Below, piece by piece: positions 8,393-19,850 of a DNA stretch of 39,096 nt (its first letter is position 1; every line of letters begins with the position of its first letter). The notes under the pieces were generated by a model. The model saw only the letters and a program-made list of their open reading frames with translations, was not told where the DNA came from and made no database searches. Origin of the DNA: Parachlamydiales bacterium (lineage in GTDB: Bacteria; Chlamydiota; Chlamydiia; Chlamydiales; JAEYWL01); assembly GCA_020054065.1 (NCBI GenBank), contig JAGVLX010000057.1, positions 1 to 39,096 of the forward strand. The letters are read 5' to 3'. The position numbers and the translations under genes are program-made.

Positions 8393-9871
8393 TTAACGAC
8401 TGCTAATGCTAGTGACTTGCGGGGTTTGTGCGGTCTCCTGATTGACAGGCGGATAGAGGGAATCTAGATAATGGCGGATCTCCCGTTCTTTTTTGCTATC
8501 TTTCCAGTTTAGTTCGCGCGCAAAGATCTGCGCGACAGTCCTCACACACGGAATCCCGCGGCACTCCGAATACGCAATCGAAGTGCGGCGGTAATACCAA
8601 TCGCTGAGTGTTTGCGCTTTTTCCACCCGAATGGCATGAATGACATCCGCCTCCGTATGAGCATGCAGCAAGCAAATGGGCTGCGCCCGTTTGACTTGAG
8701 TTTTGGATGCATCACAAAGGGGAGTATAGCTGGTCGATGAAGCAGGAAACTTCCATTTAAATTGATGGATCATCTGATCGACGACCTCTTCTGCAATCTG
8801 TCGATGCGTCGTAAATTTTCCACCTAAAATGGTCACTACATGATTCCTAGAGATCTCAATCACATGCTCGCGGCTGATGAGCGAAACGTTATTGACTGCC
8901 CGATTTTTGACCAGCGGACGCAGGCCAATAAAAGCAGAAATGATATCGCTGCGCTCTAGTTGCTTTGTGGGGAAGTAGGCATTAAATGCTTCCAGCAAGT
9001 AATCCTCCTCAGGTTGGGTGATCGTTAACGCATCTGGATTGCCAGAGTGCGGCAGATCGGTCGTTCCTAATAAGGAGAGCCCATTCCATGGAATAAGAAA
9101 AAATAGGCGCCTATCTTGCGGGGCTTCCAAAATCAGGGCATAGGAGGGGTGAACCTGAGGGATGACAAGATGGACTCCACGCGACGGATAGACGCGCAGC
9201 CGGGTCGGGCTTTTTTCAAGAAATTGATTCGACCAGGCTCCGGTGGCATTCACTACGCTGCGCGCTTTGATATGATGGGGTGGGGTCCCTTCAATCGTGA
9301 CTTCAGATAAGTCGTTATGATAGGTGATTTCAGTGACTTTTGAGTAGTTATGGATAACCGCTCCCGACCGCTCAGCCGACAGCAGTGTTTCGATGACAAG
9401 CCGGTTATCATCCATTTCCGCATCCCAATAAAGGCAGCCGCCAACGAGGTCAAAGCGGTTAATGTCGGGGAACAGTTTGATCACCTCTTCCGCTTCAAGA
9501 TTTTCATGCGTCGGTGCGTCCTTTTGATTCAGCAGATCGTAGATGGAGAGCCCGATTTTAACCATCCATAATGCAGGTCGTTGTCCTGTATAGCGGGGGA
9601 AAATGAAGGGAAGGCGTCGTACAAGTCCAGGAGCATTTTGCAGCAGTAGCGAACGTTCACGCAAGGCGGACCGGACCAATCCAAATTCCAGGTTTTGAAG
9701 ATAGCGGACCCCTCCATGGGCAAGCTTGGAGGTTTTGGTGCTCGCTCCATTGCCGAAATCTTCTTTTTCCAGCAAAATCACCTTTAAGCCACGCAAAGAG
9801 GCGTCGCGGGCAATCGCCGCCCCGTTGATGCCTCCTCCGATGATCGCAATGTCGTACACAGGATTATTCAT
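8393..9871 (-). CDS. glpD: Aerobic glycerol-3-phosphate dehydrogenase
   Basis: This FAD enzyme oxidises sn-glycerol-3-phosphate to dihydroxyacetone phosphate at the cytoplasmic membrane and passes electrons to quinone. The N-terminal FAD-binding fold IAIIGGGINGAAIARDA is followed by the family signature KTSKLAHGGVRYL. Later motifs include GVHLVIP, LFFLIPWNG and LLGTTDLPH, a GLRPLV segment and a GGKFTTHR near the end of the FAD domain. A C-terminal helical domain follows. The length of 492 residues equals the family norm. An AAGAGA precedes the ATG. The upstream gap of about 207 bp is shared with the divergent AGCS symporter. The product would join glycolysis or phospholipid precursor metabolism. 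Confidence 0.93.
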   Translation of the reverse strand: MNNPVYDIAIIGGGINGAAIARDASLRGLKVILLEKEDFGNGASTKTSKLAHGGVRYLQNLEFGLVRSALRERSLLLQNAPGLVRRLPFIFPRYTGQRPALWMVKIGLSIYDLLNQKDAPTHENLEAEEVIKLFPDINRFDLVGGCLYWDAEMDDNRLVIETLLSAERSGAVIHNYSKVTEITYHNDLSEVTIEGTPPHHIKARSVVNATGAWSNQFLEKSPTRLRVYPSRGVHLVIPQVHPSYALILEAPQDRRLFFLIPWNGLSLLGTTDLPHSGNPDALTITQPEEDYLLEAFNAYFPTKQLERSDIISAFIGLRPLVKNRAVNNVSLISREHVIEISRNHVVTILGGKFTTHRQIAEEVVDQMIHQFKWKFPASSTSYTPLCDASKTQVKRAQPICLLHAHTEADVIHAIRVEKAQTLSDWYYRRTSIAYSECRGIPCVRTVAQIFARELNWKDSKKEREIRHYLDSLYPPVNQETAQTPQVTSISSR

Positions 9872-9973
9872 CTATTGTGATATCTCTTGCCTGAATAACG
9901 GTTCCCATATACAATAAAACAAAATATGAATAGCTTATCAACTTTAATTTCTATTTTTTCCTCTCGTTCATCC

Positions 9974-9991
9974 TCAGCACCTCGGTGCTGA
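9974..9991. repeat. Short perfect palindrome in the glpD/symporter gap
   Basis: TCAGCACCTCGGTGCTGA forms a 7-bp stem with a 4-base loop between the divergent starts of glpD and the AGCS symporter. No T-run follows, so it is not a standard terminator. It resembles GCACCTGCGGTGC within the palindrome at 17519-17963, so it may be a repeat relic or an operator. The remaining gap is AT-rich with no convincing promoter. Confidence 0.4.
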
Positions 9992-10078
9992 TTCCTCAAT
10001 TATTTTCTATACACTTACTGAATCGTACAAAAACCAGATAGGTTTTTGAGGCTATTTAACTGACAAAATCGGGCTTTT

Positions 10079-11422
10079 ATGGATGGATTAAAAGATTATT
10101 TTATGTGGATGAACGAACTATTTACCCTAGGAATCATTTTTCCGGTGATGATTGCGCTGGGATGTGTGTTGACGTGGAAACTGCGGTTTCTGCAGTTTAC
10201 CCAACTAGGTTCTAGCTTCAAACTTTTAATGGCACATCGAAACACACAAGAGGGAACGATTTCCCACTTTGAGGCGATTTCTGCGGTCCTAGCCGGCAAT
10301 TTGGGAACTGGCAATATTTCAGGGATTGCGGTTGCCCTGACAACCGGCGGCCCGGGTGCGCTCGTTTGGATGTGGGTGATGGCCTGTTTAGGATCGATCA
10401 TTCAATATGCGAGCTGTGTGTTAGGAGCGCTGTATAGCCAAAAAAATGACTCCGGCGAAGTGGTAGGCGGTCCGATGTATTACCTCTCGCAGGGATTGAA
10501 CTGGGGGTGGGGCGCGGTTTTATTTTGTGTGTTTACGATTATTGCTGCAGTGACATGCGGCAATTTTGCGCAAATCAATTCAGTGATTCTGCCCTTGAAA
10601 GAGTTGGCGATTGATCCCTTGCTCGGCAGCATTGCAATTGGCGTGTTAGTGGCGGTGGTGCTGTTGGGTGGAATGCAACGTTTTGCGCGTGTTGCCTCGG
10701 CGGTTGTTCCGTTTATGGCCTTGATCTACTTAGGAACAGCGCTTCTGATTTTGGTTCTCCAGGCGGACAAAATCGTGCCTGCCTTCAAAACCTTGCTGTT
10801 AGCTGCATTTTCGTCTGAGGCATTGGCGGGCGGTACAGCTGGATTTGCTGTCTTAAAAGCCATTTCAGTCGGATTTGGAAGAGGAATTTTTGCGACCGAC
10901 GCGGGAACAGGAATGGCGCCGATTTTGCAATCGAGCGCGAAAGACACGCACCCGGCCATCAATGGACTGGTTGCCTTAGTGGCACCGTTTTTAGTGATGA
11001 TTGTGTGCACGTTGACCGGATTGGTTTTGATCACGACCGGAGCGTGGCAAACGGGTGGCCTGCAAAGCACGAATATCTGTACGTATGCATTTACAAGCGG
11101 ATTGGGAAGCCAAGCTGGATTTTACATTGTGATGCTATCGCTATTCCTATTTGCCTATACAACGATTTTGGCTTGGGCATGTTGCGGAGCACGGGCGGTT
11201 GAGTATCTGTGGGGCAAAAAGGCGGTCAAATGGTTTTATGGCCTCTATGTCGCACTGGTGCCAATCGGAGCCCTCATGCAGGTTGAACTGATCTGGGTGG
11301 TTGCGGATATGGCGATTGGCGCCATGATGATCACCAATTTGGTGGGTGTATGCGGACTCATCAATCGGGTGGCAGAGTCCCGCGAATTATATTTACAATT
11401 TTGTCCTGAATATGGAAGATAA
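10079..11422 (+). CDS. AGCS-family sodium:alanine/glycine-type symporter
   Basis: This is a 447-residue inner-membrane transporter with about ten to eleven hydrophobic helices. The alanine/glycine:cation symporter signature is clear near residues 70-100 (NLGTGNISGIA followed by TTGGPGALVWMW). The GRGIFATDAGTGMAPILQSSA region and the NLVGVCGLINR C-terminus also fit the family. Members import small neutral amino acids driven by a sodium gradient. The start at 10079 lacks a strong ribosome-binding site; the ATG at 10103 is an alternative. It is followed after 26 bp by the TPI-like gene, suggesting a transcription unit. An intracellular bacterium could use it to draw host amino acids; the exact substrate cannot be read from the sequence. 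Confidence 0.9.
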   Translation: MDGLKDYFMWMNELFTLGIIFPVMIALGCVLTWKLRFLQFTQLGSSFKLLMAHRNTQEGTISHFEAISAVLAGNLGTGNISGIAVALTTGGPGALVWMWVMACLGSIIQYASCVLGALYSQKNDSGEVVGGPMYYLSQGLNWGWGAVLFCVFTIIAAVTCGNFAQINSVILPLKELAIDPLLGSIAIGVLVAVVLLGGMQRFARVASAVVPFMALIYLGTALLILVLQADKIVPAFKTLLLAAFSSEALAGGTAGFAVLKAISVGFGRGIFATDAGTGMAPILQSSAKDTHPAINGLVALVAPFLVMIVCTLTGLVLITTGAWQTGGLQSTNICTYAFTSGLGSQAGFYIVMLSLFLFAYTTILAWACCGARAVEYLWGKKAVKWFYGLYVALVPIGALMQVELIWVVADMAIGAMMITNLVGVCGLINRVAESRELYLQFCPEYGR

Positions 11423-11448
11423 CGTTATCGTCTAGTTGGGAGGATGTA

Positions 11449-12177
11449 ATGGGAAGCGATGGACAACAACCAGTAGTCATTGTTAATTTACAGGCGTATC
11501 GATCTCCGCAAGAGACAGCATCCACCTTACAAGCGGCGTTGCCGAAGAAAGGATTGACACAACTGTTTCTGGCAGCTCCTTTGCCTTATTTGGTTGAGTT
11601 GCCGCAGCTCATCAACGACAACAAAATGATTTATGGTGCCAACGCGATCCCGGATGCTTCTACCGATTCTTTCACCGCATCTGTCTCCGCTCTTTTGTTA
11701 AAAGATGCCGGCGCAACATTTGTGGTGATAGGCAAAGACGGAATCGCTCCCGCGGGACAAAAAGACAAGTTGAGATTAGCTTTAAAAGAGAAGTTGATCC
11801 CCGTGGTGATTGTGGGAGAGTCGCTAGCTGAATTTGATGACGGCAAAACGGAAGAGGTGTTGACCGAACAAGTGCAAGGGATATTTGGGGAGATGGATCC
11901 GGAGGGGTTGGATAAAATTTATTTGGTCTACGAAGGGCCCTGGTCCCACTCGGCAAGCGATCGGTTTAGTTTAAGCCAAGTTGCCGCAGCGCATCAGAAG
12001 CTGCAGAAAGTGTTAGAGAAAGTATTAAAAAAAGAGAACGCCAAAAAAATTAAGGTGCTGCAATCCATCCCCAATGATGTCAATCATGTGGGCAAAACCG
12101 ATAGCAAATGGGCGCCTGATGGGTATTATCTACCCCACGGCGCAGTGTCGTTGCATTTATTAGAGCAGTTGATTTAA
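11449..12177 (+). CDS. Triosephosphate-isomerase-like protein lacking key catalytic residues
   Basis: The 242-residue protein follows the TPI barrel order but departs at the active site. The family GNWKMN near the N-terminus is VNLQAY (Asn13 kept, catalytic Lys replaced by Gln15). The strand pattern TDSFTASVSALLLKDAGATF matches GAFTGEVSA-MLKD-GA. The catalytic-His motif GHSERR is GKDGIA (Lys96 in place of His). IPVVIVGESLAEFDDGKTEE matches the GET-EE-GKT region. AYEPVWAIG is VYEGPWSHS with Glu162 kept. The phosphate-loop GGS is not recognisable. I infer that it cannot act as a normal isomerase and may be a divergent paralogue with another role. GGGAGG precedes the ATG, and it lies 26 bp downstream of the symporter gene. 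Confidence 0.75.
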   Translation: MGSDGQQPVVIVNLQAYRSPQETASTLQAALPKKGLTQLFLAAPLPYLVELPQLINDNKMIYGANAIPDASTDSFTASVSALLLKDAGATFVVIGKDGIAPAGQKDKLRLALKEKLIPVVIVGESLAEFDDGKTEEVLTEQVQGIFGEMDPEGLDKIYLVYEGPWSHSASDRFSLSQVAAAHQKLQKVLEKVLKKENAKKIKVLQSIPNDVNHVGKTDSKWAPDGYYLPHGAVSLHLLEQLI

Positions 12178-12184
12178 CCAATAA

Positions 12185-12322
12185 TTAACCACAGAGGCAC
12201 AGAGAAAAACTAATAAATAAGTTACAAAATCCTTACGAGAATTTCATAAATATCCTGCTACAGTAATATGCAATTTTGTTAATCAGTGTTTTTTCTCTGT
12301 GCCTCTGTGTCTCTGTGGTTAA
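12185..12322. repeat. 138-bp CACAGAG-type element with terminal inverted repeats
   Basis: TTAACCACAGAGGCACAGAG at 12185-12204 is matched in inverted orientation by CTCTGTGCCTCTGTGTCTCT and TGTGGTTAA at 12294-12322. The inside is AT-rich and non-coding. It starts 8 bp after the TPI-like stop and ends 40 bp before the chosen start of the next gene. It could act as a terminator or be a small mobile repeat without a transposase. Confidence 0.7.
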
Positions 12323-12361
12323 ATATTGCTAGAATGGTTCATTCCCATTATAATTTGCCCT

Positions 12362-13336
12362 ATGCAAATCAAAATCGCACAAAAATTACGCCCTTACTCC
12401 CACCGGCCCGGAACCAAGTGCTTATTGCCAGGCACCACGCACACTTTTGAGATTTTTCCTGCCTGCATTTCTACCCTTGGTCAAGAAATTCCTTTACCTA
12501 TTGAAGCACCCATTCGGGAATTTACCGTCGAACAAAATTTGGAAAACGGCACCATCGAAGTATGGGGACAAGCCGCTAATGGCTATTTTCGCTACAAATT
12601 GGCCGCTGCAACTTCAGGGATGGGATGGAAGTTGATTCCTGAAAAAGGCGCTCTCGCACCGATTCACTCAGAATTGGAAACCCGGAAGATCGATCACACA
12701 TCGATTGAAAGATTATCCCTTGGCAGTCATAAAAGTTTGGATTGGGAATTAGTGTCCCGCAGGCAGTTGCTGGTTGAAATTCTCCCCGTTTGGTTTAGAT
12801 TAGGGCAGTTGACACCTGTTCCTTCTACCGCTATCCACAAGGACAGCTTATTGGACCAATGTCTAAACGGCGATCTTCAGTCATTTCTCAATCTCTTTAA
12901 TGCCGGCTTTGACGGAATTTTGAATCCGCTGGAAAGCGACCATCGTCATTTGGGTTTTCAACTTCCGCCGGTCAAGAATCAGTCGCCCTTATGCTTGCTA
13001 AGCGAAGGGTGGAAATGCATTCGCTCCCTTTTCATTGCCGAGCAAAAACAACACGTTCAGGTGCTGCCGCACTTGCCGCCTGAATTTCATTGCGGACGGC
13101 TTTTGAATGTTCAATTGCCGATTGGAAGCATGGACCTTGAATGGAGTAAAAAACGGATCCGCCGCGTGGTGATCCGAAGCGCTAAAGATGCCGCCCTTTC
13201 CCTTGGATTTCAGAAAGGGTTAAAACACTATCGTTTGAGAAAAAACCGGCAAGATAAGGGGAGTCAACAATCGGTCGATCAACCGCTTGAACTTCAAAAG
13301 AATAAGGAGTACTATCTAGACAATTTTACGGCATGA
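12362..13336 (+). CDS. CT865-like chlamydial protein upstream of glgB, possible carbohydrate-related C-terminal domain
   Basis: The frame opens at a TTG (12326), but the ATG at 12362 is more likely because the extra 12 residues include part of the gap after the repeat element. From there the protein has about 324 residues and starts MQIKIAQKLRPYSHRPGT. The position just before glgB matches the chlamydial order CT865-CT866(glgB), so I assign it to that uncharacterised family. Near residues 245-280, VQVLPHLPPEFHCGRL followed by a 'G-x-x-DLEWS-K' strand resembles the C-terminal region of GH95/GH65-type glycoside hydrolases. This would fit a role in glycogen metabolism, but it is an inference. 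No catalytic centre could be picked out. It ends 4 bp before glgB, so translational coupling is likely. Confidence 0.65.
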   Translation: MQIKIAQKLRPYSHRPGTKCLLPGTTHTFEIFPACISTLGQEIPLPIEAPIREFTVEQNLENGTIEVWGQAANGYFRYKLAAATSGMGWKLIPEKGALAPIHSELETRKIDHTSIERLSLGSHKSLDWELVSRRQLLVEILPVWFRLGQLTPVPSTAIHKDSLLDQCLNGDLQSFLNLFNAGFDGILNPLESDHRHLGFQLPPVKNQSPLCLLSEGWKCIRSLFIAEQKQHVQVLPHLPPEFHCGRLLNVQLPIGSMDLEWSKKRIRRVVIRSAKDAALSLGFQKGLKHYRLRKNRQDKGSQQSVDQPLELQKNKEYYLDNFTA

Positions 13337-13340
13337 GAAC

Positions 13341-17518
<4,178 letters not shown>

Positions 17519-17963
17519 GAAATTCACCACAGAGACACAGAGAAAAGAACAAAGATGACCAGGATCGCCTACGGTTGAAGGATAAGGATCCGTTAGTTGA
17601 ATCCATTTAAGCTATGTGTCGCCCCGACAGGGCTCTATTCTTTTATTTTAATCTTACCCAGTCTTCCAGACTGGGCTATAAAATTGCCGCACCTGCGGTG
17701 CTCTGGAATTAAGCTTTTTCACTCGCGCTAACTCCGGAGGTCCGAAGGACCGACAATTTTAAAGCCCAGTCCGAAGTGAGCATAGCGAACGGAGGTCTGG
17801 GTAAGATCCAAAAAGATTAAGACGAGGACTGTAAGTCCGACACAAAACGAACTTAGGTTGATGCATAAGCCTCGTTTATCTTTGTTTTTATATCCTGCCT
17901 ATCCTACCGCCGTAGGCGATCCTGTTTATCTTGTTTGGTTTTTATCTCGGTGTGGTGAATTTC
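17519..17963. repeat. 445-bp nested palindromic element in the ligA-sodC gap
   Basis: The 503-bp gap holds no gene. It is an imperfect palindrome centred on GGTCCGAAGGACC near 17740. Outer arms: GAAATTCACCACA (17519-17531) and TGTGGTGAATTTC (17951-17963). Next: AGGATCGCCTACGG (17561-17574) with CCGTAGGCGATCCT (17910-17923), 14 of 14 paired. Then TGTGTCG...GGGCTC (17616-17635) with GAGGACT...CCGACACA (17824-17844). Then ATCTTACCCAG (17651-17661) with CTGGGTAAGAT (17797-17807), and GACTGGGCT..AAAATTG with CAATTTTAAAGCCCAGTC. It abuts the ligA stop codon. Nothing was recognised inside as a protein gene, tRNA or transposase. Confidence 0.75.
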
Positions 17964-18021
17964 TGTTTGTTTTTATCGGGCGCTGCAGTAAGGTTATCTA
18001 TGTGAAAACGGGAGGGATCGC

Positions 18022-18588
18022 ATGCTGACGAATCTGCATTCCTTATCAAGAAATGCATTCTTGACCTTGGCCTTTTCAGTGGCCTTTCAAAGTGAACTTG
18101 TCGCCCAAACGCGGATCGACCGCATTCAAGAAGGAGTTGTCTTTGCAAAAGCCGATATCAATCCGACACAGCTGAATAAAGTCAAAGGCACGGTCTATTT
18201 CACCCAAACAAAAGAGGGTGTGTTAATCATTGCTGAACTGACCGATCTCACTCCCGGTGAACACGGCTTTCATATCCATGAATTTGGCGACTGCAGCACT
18301 CGCGATGCTTCATCAGCCGGCAACCATTTCAACCCGACAAATCAAAAACATGGAAGTCCTGATTCCAGCAACCGGCATGTCGGCGATCTAGGCAACATCT
18401 ATGCCGATGGCAGCGGATACGCTTATTATCAAAGGATGGATCGGATTATTTCTCTCAACGGACCGAATTCCATTATCGGACGATCGGTCATTGTTCACGA
18501 AAATCCAGACGATTTCACCACACAGCCCACCGGCAATGCCGGTCTTCGACAAGGGTGCGGGCGCATCGTGGAAGTGCTTGCTCAATAA
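18022..18588 (+). CDS. sodC: Copper/zinc superoxide dismutase, exported
   Basis: The enzyme dismutates superoxide in the periplasm. A GGGAGG ribosome-binding site precedes ATG 18022. Residues 1 to about 29 form a signal segment (hydrophobic LTLAFSVAF followed by LVAQ). All metal ligands are visible: His84 and His86 in HGFHIHEFGDC, bridging His102 in NHFNP, His119 and Asp122 in RHVGDLG, and His159 in VIVHENPDD. The cysteine pair (HEFGDC and GCGRI) for the disulfide is present. The 188-residue length is typical. It could protect the bacterium from host oxidative burst. It is convergent with the next gene, 6 bp apart, with no clear terminator between. Confidence 0.96.
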   Translation: MLTNLHSLSRNAFLTLAFSVAFQSELVAQTRIDRIQEGVVFAKADINPTQLNKVKGTVYFTQTKEGVLIIAELTDLTPGEHGFHIHEFGDCSTRDASSAGNHFNPTNQKHGSPDSSNRHVGDLGNIYADGSGYAYYQRMDRIISLNGPNSIIGRSVIVHENPDDFTTQPTGNAGLRQGCGRIVEVLAQ

Positions 18589-18594
18589 AGAACC

Positions 18595-19623
18595 TTAGAG
18601 GAGCACACATTGCTCGGGGAGTATTTCCTTTTTGCCTGCGTGTGCCCAGATATTTGGATACTTCTCTTTCAACGCGTCTAATTCCTTTTGCTTGGCGATG
18701 AGTTGGGAATCAACTTTCGCATAAAGTTCGCGCGCATCAATTAAGCTAATCTTATCGGCATACGTTTTATGTCTTAAAAACAGGGTTTCAAGGCCATTAA
18801 AGTAGTACAAAATTTTCCCATCGGCACAACTATATTTTAATCGTTCAAGGTCTTCGATGGCACTCATGAGTCTTTGATGACTATTTTTTGTATAGGCTTC
18901 TTTTGAAGCTGCAACTTTTAAAGAGGCGACATACGAATCCACGATGGCATTCAACTCTTTTCGCAGCCTAGCTTCAGCTTGTTTCAATCCGTTGGCAACT
19001 TCCTCATCTGTTTCAGGGATCCACACACGTCTCTCACGTAAGATGATTTCCTTCGCTCTCCAACTTTCATATTCTGCTAAAGCTTTTTCGTACCGTTTTT
19101 GAAAATTCTTGAAACCCGGAATTTCGTCAATTTTTTCGACGAAGATGGCGTTGAAAAATTTGACATGTTCCTGGGCTTTCGTCAGCGATTCCGCGGCTTT
19201 TTCTCGTTTTGCAGAAAGCTCTACGATCTCTTTTTCAAGGAGAGGTTTCTTCGCATTCACAATGGTGGTAATTCGTTTGTGCTCTTGAATTCGATCGAAG
19301 AGTTGCTGATGTCCGACGCGGCCGAAAAACAGGTTGCCAATTTTTTTAAAAAATGACTCAATCCGTCTTTTTGTCGTCTGAAGTTTAGATTCCGATAGTT
19401 GTGAATCGCTAAGATTTTGGGTTAAATCGGATTTTAATTTATTGACGGCTTCTTGTTCGGATCTGCTAAGGGTTTTGAGGGGAGTTTCTTTTGTGCTATC
19501 GATTATGTTCAAAGCAAATAGGGCCAACTTGCGTTGATCTTGGGGCAATTCTTTGATTTTCTCTTTGGTCGCTCCCTCAAGATTTTTAACGATGATGTAT
19601 GCTAGACTTAGGTCTAATTTCAT
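18595..19623 (-). CDS. Unrecognised 342-aa coiled-coil protein
   Basis: I do not recognise this protein. Residues from about 90 to 330 are long charged helices rich in Lys, Glu, Ala and Arg, with heptad-like spacing (for example the VELSAKREKAAESLTKAQEHVKF segment) expected of coiled coils. The N-terminal ~90 residues are helical too and contain repeated 'L-x-x-x-E' patterns. No signal peptide or membrane helix is seen. It starts 227 bp from, and divergent to, the RasGEF gene, in an AT-rich gap with no convincing promoter. The two may be co-regulated, but that is inference. The C-terminus ends near convergent sodC. Confidence 0.6.
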   Translation of the reverse strand: MKLDLSLAYIIVKNLEGATKEKIKELPQDQRKLALFALNIIDSTKETPLKTLSRSEQEAVNKLKSDLTQNLSDSQLSESKLQTTKRRIESFFKKIGNLFFGRVGHQQLFDRIQEHKRITTIVNAKKPLLEKEIVELSAKREKAAESLTKAQEHVKFFNAIFVEKIDEIPGFKNFQKRYEKALAEYESWRAKEIILRERRVWIPETDEEVANGLKQAEARLRKELNAIVDSYVASLKVAASKEAYTKNSHQRLMSAIEDLERLKYSCADGKILYYFNGLETLFLRHKTYADKISLIDARELYAKVDSQLIAKQKELDALKEKYPNIWAHAGKKEILPEQCVLL

Positions 19624-19850
19624 AATATACCTATAATATTCAATAGCCTTACAGTTTTATTATATCTAAATTATAGTATTTTTTCGTTAAGGTTGTTTAG
19701 CATGTGTGTTAAAAATACATAAATAGTAAGGCTTTACAGGAATTCGAGTGCTGATTTAAGGTGAGCTCTATCTGCGCATGACAAGGCTCCATCCCCATCC
19801 ACGCAAACGAGGTTCTTATCAATTGATAATTAGCATTTTGGAGGTTAGAA

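Noticed and set aside
11449-12177. Pseudogene of triosephosphate isomerase
   Set aside because: The frame is intact, has a good ribosome-binding site and keeps the barrel pattern; only the active site differs.
12326-12361. TTG start for the CT865-like protein
   Set aside because: It would begin 4 bp after the repeat element without a ribosome-binding site; the ATG at 12362 gives the more natural N-terminus.
17519-18021. tRNA or other standard structured RNA gene in the ligA-sodC gap
   Set aside because: No cloverleaf, T-loop or CCA end could be found; the pairing is explained by long nested inverted repeats.
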